Shown: in pieces, positions 32,337 to 40,886 of the stretch
Numbering within the stretch: position 1 is the first letter of the stretch
Layout: every line of letters begins with the position of its first letter
Source: Bacteroidaceae bacterium
GTDB lineage: Bacteria; Bacteroidota; Bacteroidia; Bacteroidales; Bacteroidaceae
Direction: 5' to 3'
Length of the DNA: 41,628 bases
Assembly (NCBI GenBank): GCA_017645655.1
Contig: JAGCNZ010000082.1
Location: forward strand, 1-41,628
Program-made: the position numbers and the translations under genes
The notes under the pieces: model-generated
Database searches by the model: none
Seen by the model: the letters and a program-made list of their open reading frames with translations, nothing else
Told to the model about the DNA's origin: nothing

Positions 32337-34621
32337 ACCTCGAAGAACTCAATCCCAGTCAGCGTGAAGCGGTGCTTTGCATCGATGCCCCTTCTCTCGT
32401 TATCGCCGGAGCAGGAAGCGGAAAGACGCGTGTCTTGACTTATAAGATAGCGTACCTGCTGGAGCAAGGCATGCAGCCATGGAACATCCTTGCGCTGACC
32501 TTTACCAACAAAGCGGCGCGCGAGATGCGCGAGCGCATTGCCACACTTGTCTCGCCCGAGAAAGCCGCCTCACTTTGGATGGGTACCTTCCACAGCATAT
32601 TTGCCAAAATACTTCGTGTCGAAGGCCATCGTTTGGGTTTCGACCAGAACTATACCATCTATGACGCAGCCGATAGTGCGAGTCTCATCAGGCTTGTCAT
32701 TAAGGAGATGAACCTTGATGAGAAGGTTTATAAACCGAGCGCAGTCCAAAACCGCATCTCTGCTGCCAAGAACAGGCTGGTCTTGCCATCCGGATATGCT
32801 TCCGTGCGTGAGTTCCGAGAGAACGATGCCTACTATCATCGCACGCTGATGCCTGAGGTTTACAACCATTACGAGGAACGCCTGAAGCAGTCCAACGCCA
32901 TGGATTTCGATGATTTGCTGCTCAATACATGGCTTCTCTTCAAGCACAATCCTGAGGTCGCAGCGCATTGGCAAGAGCGCTTCCAGTTCGTGCTCGTCGA
33001 TGAGTATCAAGACACGAACTATGCTCAGCACCAGATAATCAAGCTTCTCACCGATCAGCGACAGCGCGTGTGTGTCGTTGGCGATGATGCGCAAAGCATC
33101 TACAGCTTCCGAGGAGCGAACATCGACAACATCCTGCACTTCTGCGAGGCCTATCCCGGTACTCGTCTTTTCAAGCTCGAACGCAATTATCGCTCCACTC
33201 AAACCATCGTCAACGCTGCCGGCAGCTTGATTCGCAACAACCGTGAGCAGATATCGAAAAGTGTCTTCAGCGAGAAGGAGGTAGGCAATCCCATCGCTCT
33301 TTTCTCGGCATATAGTGATACGGACGAGGCCAACATTATCCTCAGAGAAGTGCAGCGTGCCCATCGAGCTGGCATTCCGTACAAGGGCATGGCTGTGCTC
33401 TACCGCACCAACGCCCAGAGTCGCAAGATAGAGGACGGCTTCCTGCAGGGTCGTGTGCCCTATCACATCTATGCTGGCACATCGTTCTACCAGCGCGAGG
33501 AAATCAAGGACATGCTTTGCTACCTGCGCCTCTCAGTAAATCCCTACGACGAGGAGTCGCTGCGACGCGTCATCAACAAACCCGCTCGAGGCATTGGCGA
33601 CACCACTGTCGGCAAGCTCTTCCTCGAGGCAAGGGCAGCGGGAAGTACGGTCTGGGAGGCCCTCGGAACAATGAAGGAGCAGGGTGCCAAGGGCAAGGAG
33701 CAGGGGAAAGCGTCTTCCTTCAATGCCGGCACTGTGTCGCGCCTGCTGGCCTTCTACGACATGATTGCCTCCTTCCACGAGAGTTCCCTGACCGACGATG
33801 CCTACGCCCTCGCTTTGCGCATTGCCAAGGAGAGTGGGTTGGAGGCTCACTATTTCAGCGGACACGACCCGGACGACATCTCGAAGCAGGAGAATTTCCA
33901 GGAAATGCTCGATGGAATCGGGCTTTTTGTGCAAGATAACAGGGAGCAAGGACTCGGCATTTCCCTCAGCGACTACCTGCAGATGGCGAGTCTCGCCACC
34001 GATTTCGACCGGACAAATGCAGAGAAAGATGCCGACCAAGTGAACATGATGACCATTCATTCTGCCAAAGGTCTTGAGTTCCCCGTGGTCTTCATCGCAG
34101 GTTTGGAGGAAGGTTTGTTTCCCAGCGAGATGAGTGCTGAAGTGCCGCGTGAGCTGGAGGAGGAGCGTCGCCTCTTCTACGTCGCTTTGACCAGGGCCGA
34201 ACGTCAAGTGGTTCTCACCTATGCCAAGTCGCGTTTCCGCAATGGCAGGATGGAGTTCTCGCGCCCGAGCAGGTTTATCCGCGAGATTCCGCAGCAGTTC
34301 TACAAGGCTTCCCAGTCTGCCTCCAGTCCCTCTCAACCCCGCATAGAGCAGCGGATGAAACCGCTTCGCCTTCAGAATGACGCAGGTGGTTTTGCCCCTC
34401 CGACCAGGCCGTTTTCGCCGACAAACAGGGCGACGACGAGTGTTCAATCGTCGGTTTCCGACGATTTGAAAGTGGGTTCTGCCGTCGTACACGAGCGTTT
34501 TGGCCGAGGCGTGGTTCAGGCTCTCGAGGGTTCAGGCATTGATGCAAAGGCGACTGTGCTGTTCGAGAATGCCGGCACAAAAGTCCTCATGTTGCGGTTT
34601 GCCAAGCTGACTTTGCAGTAG
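32333..34621 (+). CDS. UvrD/PcrA-family DNA helicase
   Basis: 762 residues. A superfamily-1 3'-5' helicase for repair and conflict removal. Q motif (LNPSQREAVLC), Walker A GAGSGKT (26-32), Ia LALTFTNKAAREM, motif II DEYQDTN (D223-E224), III VVGDDAQSIYSFRGA, IV with ERNYRST, V TIHSAKGLEF and VI FYVALTRAERQVVLTY are all present. The C-terminal ~60 residues (VGSAVVHERFGRGVVQALEG) form the Tudor-like domain that binds RNA polymerase in PcrA. An inserted KEQGAKGKEQGKASS stretch at about 448-462 derives from short DNA repeats. It starts by ATGA overlap with the membrane-protein gene and ends the 18.9-34.6 kb gene train. Confidence 0.96.
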   Translation: MNLEELNPSQREAVLCIDAPSLVIAGAGSGKTRVLTYKIAYLLEQGMQPWNILALTFTNKAAREMRERIATLVSPEKAASLWMGTFHSIFAKILRVEGHRLGFDQNYTIYDAADSASLIRLVIKEMNLDEKVYKPSAVQNRISAAKNRLVLPSGYASVREFRENDAYYHRTLMPEVYNHYEERLKQSNAMDFDDLLLNTWLLFKHNPEVAAHWQERFQFVLVDEYQDTNYAQHQIIKLLTDQRQRVCVVGDDAQSIYSFRGANIDNILHFCEAYPGTRLFKLERNYRSTQTIVNAAGSLIRNNREQISKSVFSEKEVGNPIALFSAYSDTDEANIILREVQRAHRAGIPYKGMAVLYRTNAQSRKIEDGFLQGRVPYHIYAGTSFYQREEIKDMLCYLRLSVNPYDEESLRRVINKPARGIGDTTVGKLFLEARAAGSTVWEALGTMKEQGAKGKEQGKASSFNAGTVSRLLAFYDMIASFHESSLTDDAYALALRIAKESGLEAHYFSGHDPDDISKQENFQEMLDGIGLFVQDNREQGLGISLSDYLQMASLATDFDRTNAEKDADQVNMMTIHSAKGLEFPVVFIAGLEEGLFPSEMSAEVPRELEEERRLFYVALTRAERQVVLTYAKSRFRNGRMEFSRPSRFIREIPQQFYKASQSASSPSQPRIEQRMKPLRLQNDAGGFAPPTRPFSPTNRATTSVQSSVSDDLKVGSAVVHERFGRGVVQALEGSGIDAKATVLFENAGTKVLMLRFAKLTLQ

Positions 34622-34645
34622 AGGAATGCCGTGTCGGAAAATCTG

Positions 34646-34776
34646 GCGTGCTTAGTTTTCAAACGACACGTGGGTTAATTGAAATTATCACGTGGGTAAA
34701 ATGAATTTATCACGTGTAATATTTCAAATATTACGTGGGTAAATCGCAAACATCACGTGCCATGTTTGCTCACTTC
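34646..34776. repeat. 22-bp-period array C with ACGTG cores
   Basis: Cores at 34646 (GCGTG), 34668, 34690, 34712, 34733 and 34755 are spaced 22, 22, 22, 21 and 22 bp. The typical unit is ACGTGGGTAAAATGAATTTA plus two bases. It sits between the helicase stop and the converging GLUG-protein stop. Units and flanks match array D at 40148. Confidence 0.88.
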
Positions 34777-34820
34777 GCTAAGCGTTTGCTTCACAAAGGC
34801 TTGGCGTGTGCCGTTTTTTC

Positions 34821-36776
34821 TCACTTCATCAGGACCTTCTTGCCGTCTCGGATGATGATGCGCGAGCCGTTTGGCAATCTGCCATTCAACGCTCTTCCGC
34901 TCAGGTCGAACCAGCTGCCGTCAATCCATGTGCCGTTAAGTGAGCGGATGGCATTTGGCAGGGCTTCCGGTGCAGCATCGGAGACTATCGGGTGTGAGAG
35001 CAGTGGATGTGTGTCGGTGCCTATCTCTTGGTGGTAGGCATCGGGCCAGAGTTTGCCCAGGAGAGTGCCGTCCTGCATCTCGGTCTGTGTAAAGGTGTCG
35101 AGTCCGGAACCGGTCTGTGCGCCTCCGCATGCGAAGCTGTTGGTGAAGTGGGGCGTGAAACCTCGGCAGATGTCGTGTCCGCTCTCCCATCCTTTGCCTT
35201 TGACGAGGACGTAGCAGTTGCGGATGCGAGCTCCCGTGGACCATCCCGAGAGGGCTCCATTGTCGCTGACGCCGTTGATGGTGCCCACGGTATAGCAGTT
35301 TGTGAAGTGCGCCGTGAAGTCGTTGTTCGGCACACAGCCGACGATGCCACCGCCGTTGTCGTTGACGTTGACTGTCCCCTCGAAGCCGAGATTACTGAAA
35401 TAGACGTGTCCGCCCTTCTCGCCGGATACCTTTCCAGCAAAGCCTCCTACATAACGATAACCAGTGAAGTTGCATGATGCAGCGAGTGTGAGGTCGTGAA
35501 TCTCCAGCCCGTCAGTCCCGACGTTCACCAGTCCGACGCCTGTCTCTCCCGTCCGTTTCATCGTGAGACCCGAGATGATGTTCCTTCGGCCGTCAATCTC
35601 TCCGCAGAACGGGACGTCGTTCGTGCCTATTCCAGGGAAGCTGTAGCCCGTCATGTCGATGTCCGCGGTAATGCGGCAGAAGTCGGTCGTGTGGCCAGGG
35701 ACCGTGTTTACCATGTAGGCGAACCAGCGCAGCGCCTCTGGTGTAGCTATTTCGTAATAGCCTTCATAGTCAGTGTACATGTACTCCATATCGACCATCG
35801 AGCAGACGCTACACAGGCCGTGAACGAAGTCGTGGGGCAGGTAAGTGGCATTGTCGGTGTTGGAAAAGGCGGCTGTTGACGAGGCAGATGTGCCGTCGCA
35901 TTTCAGTGTGCCAGATGCGTAAACGATGCCGTGCCGGGGCGAGAGCACGGGATGGTCGTCGGTGGCCTGCCCGTTGTCGAGGTTCTGACGGAAGAATCCG
36001 TCGGGTGAATTGCCGTTGAGCATCCAGGCGAGGGCTCCGTTCCTGCGTTGGGTGAGAGTAAAGCGCGTCGTGTTTTGCCTTCCAGAACTGTCATATACGC
36101 TGGTGACGGTGGGCGATGACCGGTACAGATAGTTGCTGCCATCCACGCCAGCCGACAGGGTGCCGCTGTTGTAGCAATAGGAGATGGCAGAGCTGCTGCC
36201 GCCCATCCACCCGCAGAAGATGGCCGACTCGCGACCTCCAGTCACTCGTCCGCTGTTGTAACAATAGCTGAGAACAAGGCTGCCGCTGTGGACGCAACCC
36301 ACGAAGGCTGCTGCATTCTGAGCACTGCCCGTCACCTTTCCCTCGTGTCCGCAGCATTCGATGCGAGCTGTACCGCTGCCTATCTTGTCGCCCACAAGGC
36401 CTCCAACAAAGGCTTTTCCCTTGATGTTGTTAGCCGCACCGGCAGTCAGGTTCAGGATGCATGCGCTGTCTATGTAGCCGAAGATGCCGACACCATCTGT
36501 CGAAGTGAGCGATATGGTAAGGCTGTCGATGGTAAAGCCCTGCCCGTCGAAAGTGCCGCAGTAGCCCATCGAGCTTGTCCCGATAGGGGTGAAGTCGCAG
36601 TCCTTCATGCTGATGTCGTTCGTCAGCAAAGCGTTCAGGTCGCGTTTGCCACCGTTCACGAGCGCAGAGAACTCGCATAAATCCTCAGCAGAAGATATGA
36701 GGTAAGTGCCATCTGCGTTGGTTTCGATTGCACTTGCAGTGAATATCGTGAGAAAAGGAATGAGGAAAATCTTCAT
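34821..36776 (-). CDS. Secreted GLUG-repeat protein with T9SS sorting tail
   Basis: 651 residues. Short signal peptide (MKIFLIPFLTIFTASA). The body consists of beta-helix coils with GLUG-type motifs (FVGGLVGDKIGSGTARIECCGHEGKVTG, YCYNSGRVTGGRESAIFCGWMGG, VGGFAGKVSGEKGGHVYFSNLGFEG). Two large units begin alike, with ISSAEDLCEFSALVNGG and IATPEALRWFAYMVNT. The C-terminus (WFDLSGRALNGRLPNGSRIIIRDGKKVLMK) is a Por/T9SS-type tail. GLUG repeats occur in IgA-peptidase-like and adhesin proteins, so this is probably a surface adhesin. Its ATG overlaps the stop of the GH3 gene by 4 bases. No catalytic site is seen. Confidence 0.85.
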   Translation of the reverse strand: MKIFLIPFLTIFTASAIETNADGTYLISSAEDLCEFSALVNGGKRDLNALLTNDISMKDCDFTPIGTSSMGYCGTFDGQGFTIDSLTISLTSTDGVGIFGYIDSACILNLTAGAANNIKGKAFVGGLVGDKIGSGTARIECCGHEGKVTGSAQNAAAFVGCVHSGSLVLSYCYNSGRVTGGRESAIFCGWMGGSSSAISYCYNSGTLSAGVDGSNYLYRSSPTVTSVYDSSGRQNTTRFTLTQRRNGALAWMLNGNSPDGFFRQNLDNGQATDDHPVLSPRHGIVYASGTLKCDGTSASSTAAFSNTDNATYLPHDFVHGLCSVCSMVDMEYMYTDYEGYYEIATPEALRWFAYMVNTVPGHTTDFCRITADIDMTGYSFPGIGTNDVPFCGEIDGRRNIISGLTMKRTGETGVGLVNVGTDGLEIHDLTLAASCNFTGYRYVGGFAGKVSGEKGGHVYFSNLGFEGTVNVNDNGGGIVGCVPNNDFTAHFTNCYTVGTINGVSDNGALSGWSTGARIRNCYVLVKGKGWESGHDICRGFTPHFTNSFACGGAQTGSGLDTFTQTEMQDGTLLGKLWPDAYHQEIGTDTHPLLSHPIVSDAAPEALPNAIRSLNGTWIDGSWFDLSGRALNGRLPNGSRIIIRDGKKVLMK

Positions 36777-39673
36777 GGCAATGGCTTTAATGTGGTGGAA
36801 CTACTCTGTTGGATGTCTCGCGACGAGAAGCCAAGCATGATGCTGTACTGGCCTGCGTCATATATAAAGTCGTGCTGGTTGACATCGTAATAGGTGAAGG
36901 CATCAGGTTTCAAATTGAACGTCACTCGCTGCGACTCGCCAGCACGGAGAAAGACCTTGGCGAAGTCGCGCAATTCCTTCAGCGGACGCTCTACGGGGCA
37001 CTCGCCTTCGCGTCCGACATAGAGTTGGACAACTTGTGCTCCATCGCGGTTGCCAGTGTTAGTCAGCGTGCAGCTCACCTCGATGTTGCCGTCCTCTTGT
37101 TGCTCTCCAATGATGAGATTGTCTATGCTAAACGTGGTGTACGACAAGCCGTGACCGAAGGGATATAGCACTTGTCGCCCGAGTTTGTCGTAGCCGCGAT
37201 AGCCCATGAAGATGCCTTCGCTGTAGCTGACGTGCTTGTCTCCATCGGGATCATGATAGGAATTATAGGTCGGGTTCTCGCTCCAGGCACGTTCAATCGT
37301 GATGGGCAGGTGCCCAGAAGGGTTGGTGCGACCGAAGAGGATGTCTGCGATGGCAGTGCCTCCCTGCTGTCCACCATAGTAGCCCCAAAGAATTGCATCA
37401 GCCTGCTCTTGCCATGATACCATTTCGACAGCGCCTCCGCCATTGACGATAACAACCGTCGGACGTGCCGCCTTCGCGATGGACGACAGCACTTCTTTGT
37501 CTTCGTTGGGCAGTTCGAAGCTGCGGTCATGCCCTTCGCCTTCGATGCTGGAGTTCATGCCGATGCATGCCACAACGAGGTCGGCGTCCTTCAGGTACTC
37601 GGCTAAGTAGTCTTTGTTGTCGTTGTTCTTTTTCCAGGAAAGGTTAACCATTGCATCGCCACTAAGCTGATAGTACTCAAAGGTAATGGCATAGACCTTT
37701 GTCTTCGAGAGGAGTTTCGATGCAGTCTTGGTGTGGTAGGACGAAGCAGCCCAGTCGTCGAGCACAGTTGTACCGTCAATAAGGAGCCGGAAACCGTCGT
37801 CACCACCAGCCGTGAAGGTATATGTGGCAGATGCAGGCACGCTGATGTAGCCGCTCCAACGCACGGAATAGTTCTTTGTCCCGATGCCTTCCACGTCTGG
37901 TCCGCCAGCGCTCCAGATGTAGTTTATCTTGGTTTCTGTCTGTGTCAGGAGTGGCGACCCGCTCAAGTCGCTTGTAGAAAAGTACTCGGCCTTAAAGCCA
38001 GGTTGGGTGAGTTCCTCGTCGGCGAAGATGATGGCGGGCAGCAGGTCGTACCGGTCCTTGCAGTCTACCTCGATGCCCAGGCTGTCGCCAAGCGCTCGTA
38101 TGCCGTTGAATGTGCTGACGTAGTGCCAGGGGTTGACGTTGCCGCTGCCTCCTCCGCTCACATATCCGGTAGCGTTCTTTCCTGTTACGACGATGTGTTT
38201 CACGCTGGAGGTGTCAATGGGGAGCAGGTTGTTCTCGTTGCGCAGCAGTGTTACGGCCTCGCTGTAGGCGGCGAGTGCGGTGGAGTCGCTTTCCGGGTCG
38301 AAGAGTGGAATGGTGTTGTCTTGCTGGCCTTCATCGTGGAATCCCATGCTGATCATGGTGTGCAGGATGTGTCGCACTTTTGTTTCAATATCGCTCATCG
38401 AGAGTTGCCCCCGAGCGATATACAGGCGCAGGCTGTCGGGCGTCATGTGGTCTGCGCTGGCCATTTCGAGGTCGAGCCCGCCCCAGGCAGCTCCCAAGCA
38501 GTCGTGCGTGGAGCCCCAATCGCTCATTACGATGCCTTTGTAGCCCCATTTGTCGCGCAGTATATCGGTGAGCAGTTGCCTGCTGTGCGTTGTGTAGATG
38601 CCGTTCACGAGGTTGTAGCTGGTCATCAGGCAACCCGTCTTGCCTTCTTGCACTGCGGCTTTGAAGGCGGGCAGGTATATCTCGTGGAGTGTTCTCTCGT
38701 CCATGTCGTTGCTGATATGGTCGCGGTCGTAGTCGGAGTTGTTGCCGAGGAAGTGCTTGACGGTGGTAGAGATGCCTTCTCGCTGCGCTCCTATGATGTA
38801 GTTGGCGGCAGTCTGCCCTGCCAAGTAGGGGTCCTCGCCCATGTATTCGAAGTTGCGTCCGCAGAGTGGGGAGCGATAGATGTTGACGCCCGGGCCGAGG
38901 ATGATGTTGATGCCTCGCGCTTTGCAGTCGCGGGCGATGGAGCGTCCGTAGCGCTGCGCCATGTCTCGATTCCACGTGGCAGCCAAGGCTTGGTTGGGCG
39001 GATAGGCAGTGGCGATGTTGTCCGAGCCGACGCCTTGCGGGCCGTCACACATTTCCATTCCGGGGATGTCGAGTCGGTCGACGCTCTTCGTATGATACCA
39101 GTTTGTGCCTCCCACCAAGGAGAATTTCTCGTCGTCGGTCATCAGGTTGAGCAGCGAGTCGACCATACGGTCAACGTATGCCTCGTCGGACTTGACGAGG
39201 ACGGATATGGTGCGCTGTCCTGCTTCATTGTGCGTGGCGGTGAGCGTGCAGTAGCCAGCCGAAACGGCGGTCACTTCGAACTGTGCTCCGCCGAGTCTGA
39301 CGGCTTTGGCAACGTTGCTGTTCGACGAGTGGATGAACTTGTCGACGTAGCGTACGACGCTTTCCTCGGGCTGGAAATCGATGTCGACGACGGCTTTCTC
39401 GCCTGGCTGCATCACGAGGTCGGGCAGCGAGAAGGTGAAATTGCTGCAGGGGAAATAGCGACTGATGTACTGTATCTGCGAGAGGTCTTTGTTCGGGTAG
39501 TAGATGTCTCCCGGGGCCCATTCGTCGTTGTCGCCGTTTTGGGAGAAGCGTATCTCGTCGGTGCTTGTGCCCACCATCGTGTTGTAGTGTACGGCAAACG
39601 TCTTTTTCTGTGCTGATGCAAGGAGTATGGACATCAGGCAACAGACGGCGGACAAGTAGGTTTTTCTCTTCAT
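36773..39673 (-). CDS. GH3 beta-glucosidase-type enzyme with PA14 insert
   Basis: 966 residues. Signal peptide MKRKTYLSAVCCLMSILLASA. An Ig-like domain (about 22-165: KKTFAVHYNTM, ISVLV) precedes the GH3 barrel (about 170-430), with PGMEMCDGPQGVG, TVKHFLGNNSDYDRD and the nucleophile D385 in IVMSDWGST. The second GH3 domain (about 470-860) is interrupted by a PA14 module (about 553-690: FKAEYFSTSDLSGSPLL, YSVRWSGYISVPASATYTFTAGGDDGFRLLIDG), a carbohydrate-binding insert. A fibronectin-like end follows (ISCTLTNTGNRDGAQVVQLYVG form). It should hydrolyse beta-linked glucosides or xylosides outside the inner membrane. No sorting tail is evident. The substrate cannot be set from the sequence. Confidence 0.95.
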   Translation of the reverse strand: MKRKTYLSAVCCLMSILLASAQKKTFAVHYNTMVGTSTDEIRFSQNGDNDEWAPGDIYYPNKDLSQIQYISRYFPCSNFTFSLPDLVMQPGEKAVVDIDFQPEESVVRYVDKFIHSSNSNVAKAVRLGGAQFEVTAVSAGYCTLTATHNEAGQRTISVLVKSDEAYVDRMVDSLLNLMTDDEKFSLVGGTNWYHTKSVDRLDIPGMEMCDGPQGVGSDNIATAYPPNQALAATWNRDMAQRYGRSIARDCKARGINIILGPGVNIYRSPLCGRNFEYMGEDPYLAGQTAANYIIGAQREGISTTVKHFLGNNSDYDRDHISNDMDERTLHEIYLPAFKAAVQEGKTGCLMTSYNLVNGIYTTHSRQLLTDILRDKWGYKGIVMSDWGSTHDCLGAAWGGLDLEMASADHMTPDSLRLYIARGQLSMSDIETKVRHILHTMISMGFHDEGQQDNTIPLFDPESDSTALAAYSEAVTLLRNENNLLPIDTSSVKHIVVTGKNATGYVSGGGSGNVNPWHYVSTFNGIRALGDSLGIEVDCKDRYDLLPAIIFADEELTQPGFKAEYFSTSDLSGSPLLTQTETKINYIWSAGGPDVEGIGTKNYSVRWSGYISVPASATYTFTAGGDDGFRLLIDGTTVLDDWAASSYHTKTASKLLSKTKVYAITFEYYQLSGDAMVNLSWKKNNDNKDYLAEYLKDADLVVACIGMNSSIEGEGHDRSFELPNEDKEVLSSIAKAARPTVVIVNGGGAVEMVSWQEQADAILWGYYGGQQGGTAIADILFGRTNPSGHLPITIERAWSENPTYNSYHDPDGDKHVSYSEGIFMGYRGYDKLGRQVLYPFGHGLSYTTFSIDNLIIGEQQEDGNIEVSCTLTNTGNRDGAQVVQLYVGREGECPVERPLKELRDFAKVFLRAGESQRVTFNLKPDAFTYYDVNQHDFIYDAGQYSIMLGFSSRDIQQSSSTTLKPLP

Positions 39674-39699
39674 ACCTTAATTTTTTTGACGTTGGTTCC

Positions 39700-40134
39700 T
39701 CAAGGCTTGCGGAACTTGAAGGCGGTTTCTCCTAACTTAATAATGTAATATGTGTGGTCGGGAAGCGTGCTGACGTCAATCGCTTCGTCGGATTTCGCGT
39801 GCTTCATGAGCCGGCCGTCGATGCTGTAGATGCTGACGTTGCTGCCTGCGGGAGCATTCGTCAGGTGCAGGATGTCCTTGGCAACCACGATGCCGGGCTT
39901 GGTCACGCCTGTCGGAATCTCTATGTCGAAGTGGGCGCGACGGACACCGCCTATGGTGACGCCGCTTGTCAGTACTACGGCGAAGGTGGAGTCGTCGTCG
40001 GCTGCGGCCAGGCAAAGCACGTCGCCCATCGCCACACACTCGCCGCCGTCGGTGATGAGGCACCACACGCGCTCTTCTCCCCACAGGGGAAGCAGCAGGG
40101 GCAAAGTCAGTAGGAGCAGGATTACTTTCTTCAT
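39700..40134 (-). CDS. Small secreted protein with T9SS-like tail, first in the GH3 operon
   Basis: 144 residues from the ATG at 40134. The N-terminus is a signal peptide (MKKVILLLLTLPLLLPLWG). A short middle (VWCLITDGGECVAMGDVLCLAAADDDSTFAVVL) precedes a tail like type IX sorting domains (GSNVSIYSIDGRLMKHAKSDEAIDVSTLPDHTYYIIKLGETAFKFRKP). Its layout is the same as that of the small protein at 11777. It starts 26 bp before GH3 on the same strand, so the three genes look like one operon. Function is unknown. Confidence 0.75.
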   Translation of the reverse strand: MKKVILLLLTLPLLLPLWGEERVWCLITDGGECVAMGDVLCLAAADDDSTFAVVLTSGVTIGGVRRAHFDIEIPTGVTKPGIVVAKDILHLTNAPAGSNVSIYSIDGRLMKHAKSDEAIDVSTLPDHTYYIIKLGETAFKFRKP

Positions 40135-40147
40135 GTTTTGTATCTCA

Positions 40148-40278
40148 TTGTGTCGTGTTTTCAAACGTCACGTGGGTAAAATGAAATTATTACGTGTAAT
40201 ATTTCAAATATCACGTGGGTAAAATGAATTTATCACGTGGGTAAATTTCAAACATCGTGTGCCGCGTTTGCCAATCAG
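40148..40278. repeat. 22-bp-period array D with ACGTG cores
   Basis: Cores at 40170, 40192, 40213 and 40235, with decayed cores at 40148 and 40257; spacing is 22, 21, 22 and 22 bp. The units match array C almost base for base but in a different order. It lies between the lipoprotein gene and the small secreted-protein gene, 5.5 kb from array C. Confidence 0.88.
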
Positions 40279-40316
40279 ACCAATCGTTTGATATGACGTG
40301 GCTTAGGTAGATGCCT

Positions 40317-40886
40317 CTATCCATTGTAGATGAGCAGGGTTTGCCCGAGGTAAGTGACGCGGTATCGGTAGAGCGGCCGGCCTTGGGGACCGTCGGCGAT
40401 GTTGCCGATGTCGTTGAGGTTGTATGTCCGTCCGCAGCTGTTGCACTTGGCATAGCCGCCGGTGCGCAGCTGAAGTGGCTTTGTGATGTTGTAATTCTGG
40501 TAGCAGTTGCTGCAGGCGCGGTCGTAGCAAACGACCCCGGCGACGTCCGAGCCAATCTCGGGAATAGAGAGGCGCCCCACGATGTATCCGCTCAGGCCGA
40601 GCGAATAGCCGCTGTATCCCACCAGTCCCACGATGTTGATGGCGGAGGTGTGGTTCGCGGCGTCGGTAAAGATGAAACGCTGTCCGTCGCTTGTTATGGA
40701 GCAGAACTCGCCCATGCTCTCGCAGCAGGTGTAGAGCACAGGCGCCTGCAAGACGTTCTCCACGCTGAGGTGCGCGGGCAGGTTGCAGTACTTGTTGCTC
40801 ACTTCTCCCTCCTTGCAGGAGCAAAGCAGAATGGCTGCCATCAATATGCTCCACAGGGAGACTCTGTGTATGCCGAGTTTATTCAT
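40317..40886 (-). CDS. Cysteine-rich lipoprotein
   Basis: 189 residues from the ATG at 40886. The signal is a lipobox (AILLCSCKEG), so the mature protein starts with a lipid-modified cysteine. It has eight cysteines in the mature part, among them CCESMGEFC and the pair CYDRACSNC / CNSCGRTYNLNDIG, which look like a zinc- or iron-binding ribbon. The GGYAKCNSCGRTYNLNDIGN segment recalls the end of Rieske-type proteins but without the histidines. No domain is assigned. It overlaps argH by 8 bases, so it is probably translated together with it. Confidence 0.8.
   Translation of the reverse strand: MNKLGIHRVSLWSILMAAILLCSCKEGEVSNKYCNLPAHLSVENVLQAPVLYTCCESMGEFCSITSDGQRFIFTDAANHTSAINIVGLVGYSGYSLGLSGYIVGRLSIPEIGSDVAGVVCYDRACSNCYQNYNITKPLQLRTGGYAKCNSCGRTYNLNDIGNIADGPQGRPLYRYRVTYLGQTLLIYNG

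Noticed and set aside
37733-39616. Long plus-strand open frame of 627 codons opposite the GH3 gene
   Set aside because: Antisense shadow: the GH3 frame has clear motifs, the shadow has none and begins and ends without regulatory signals.
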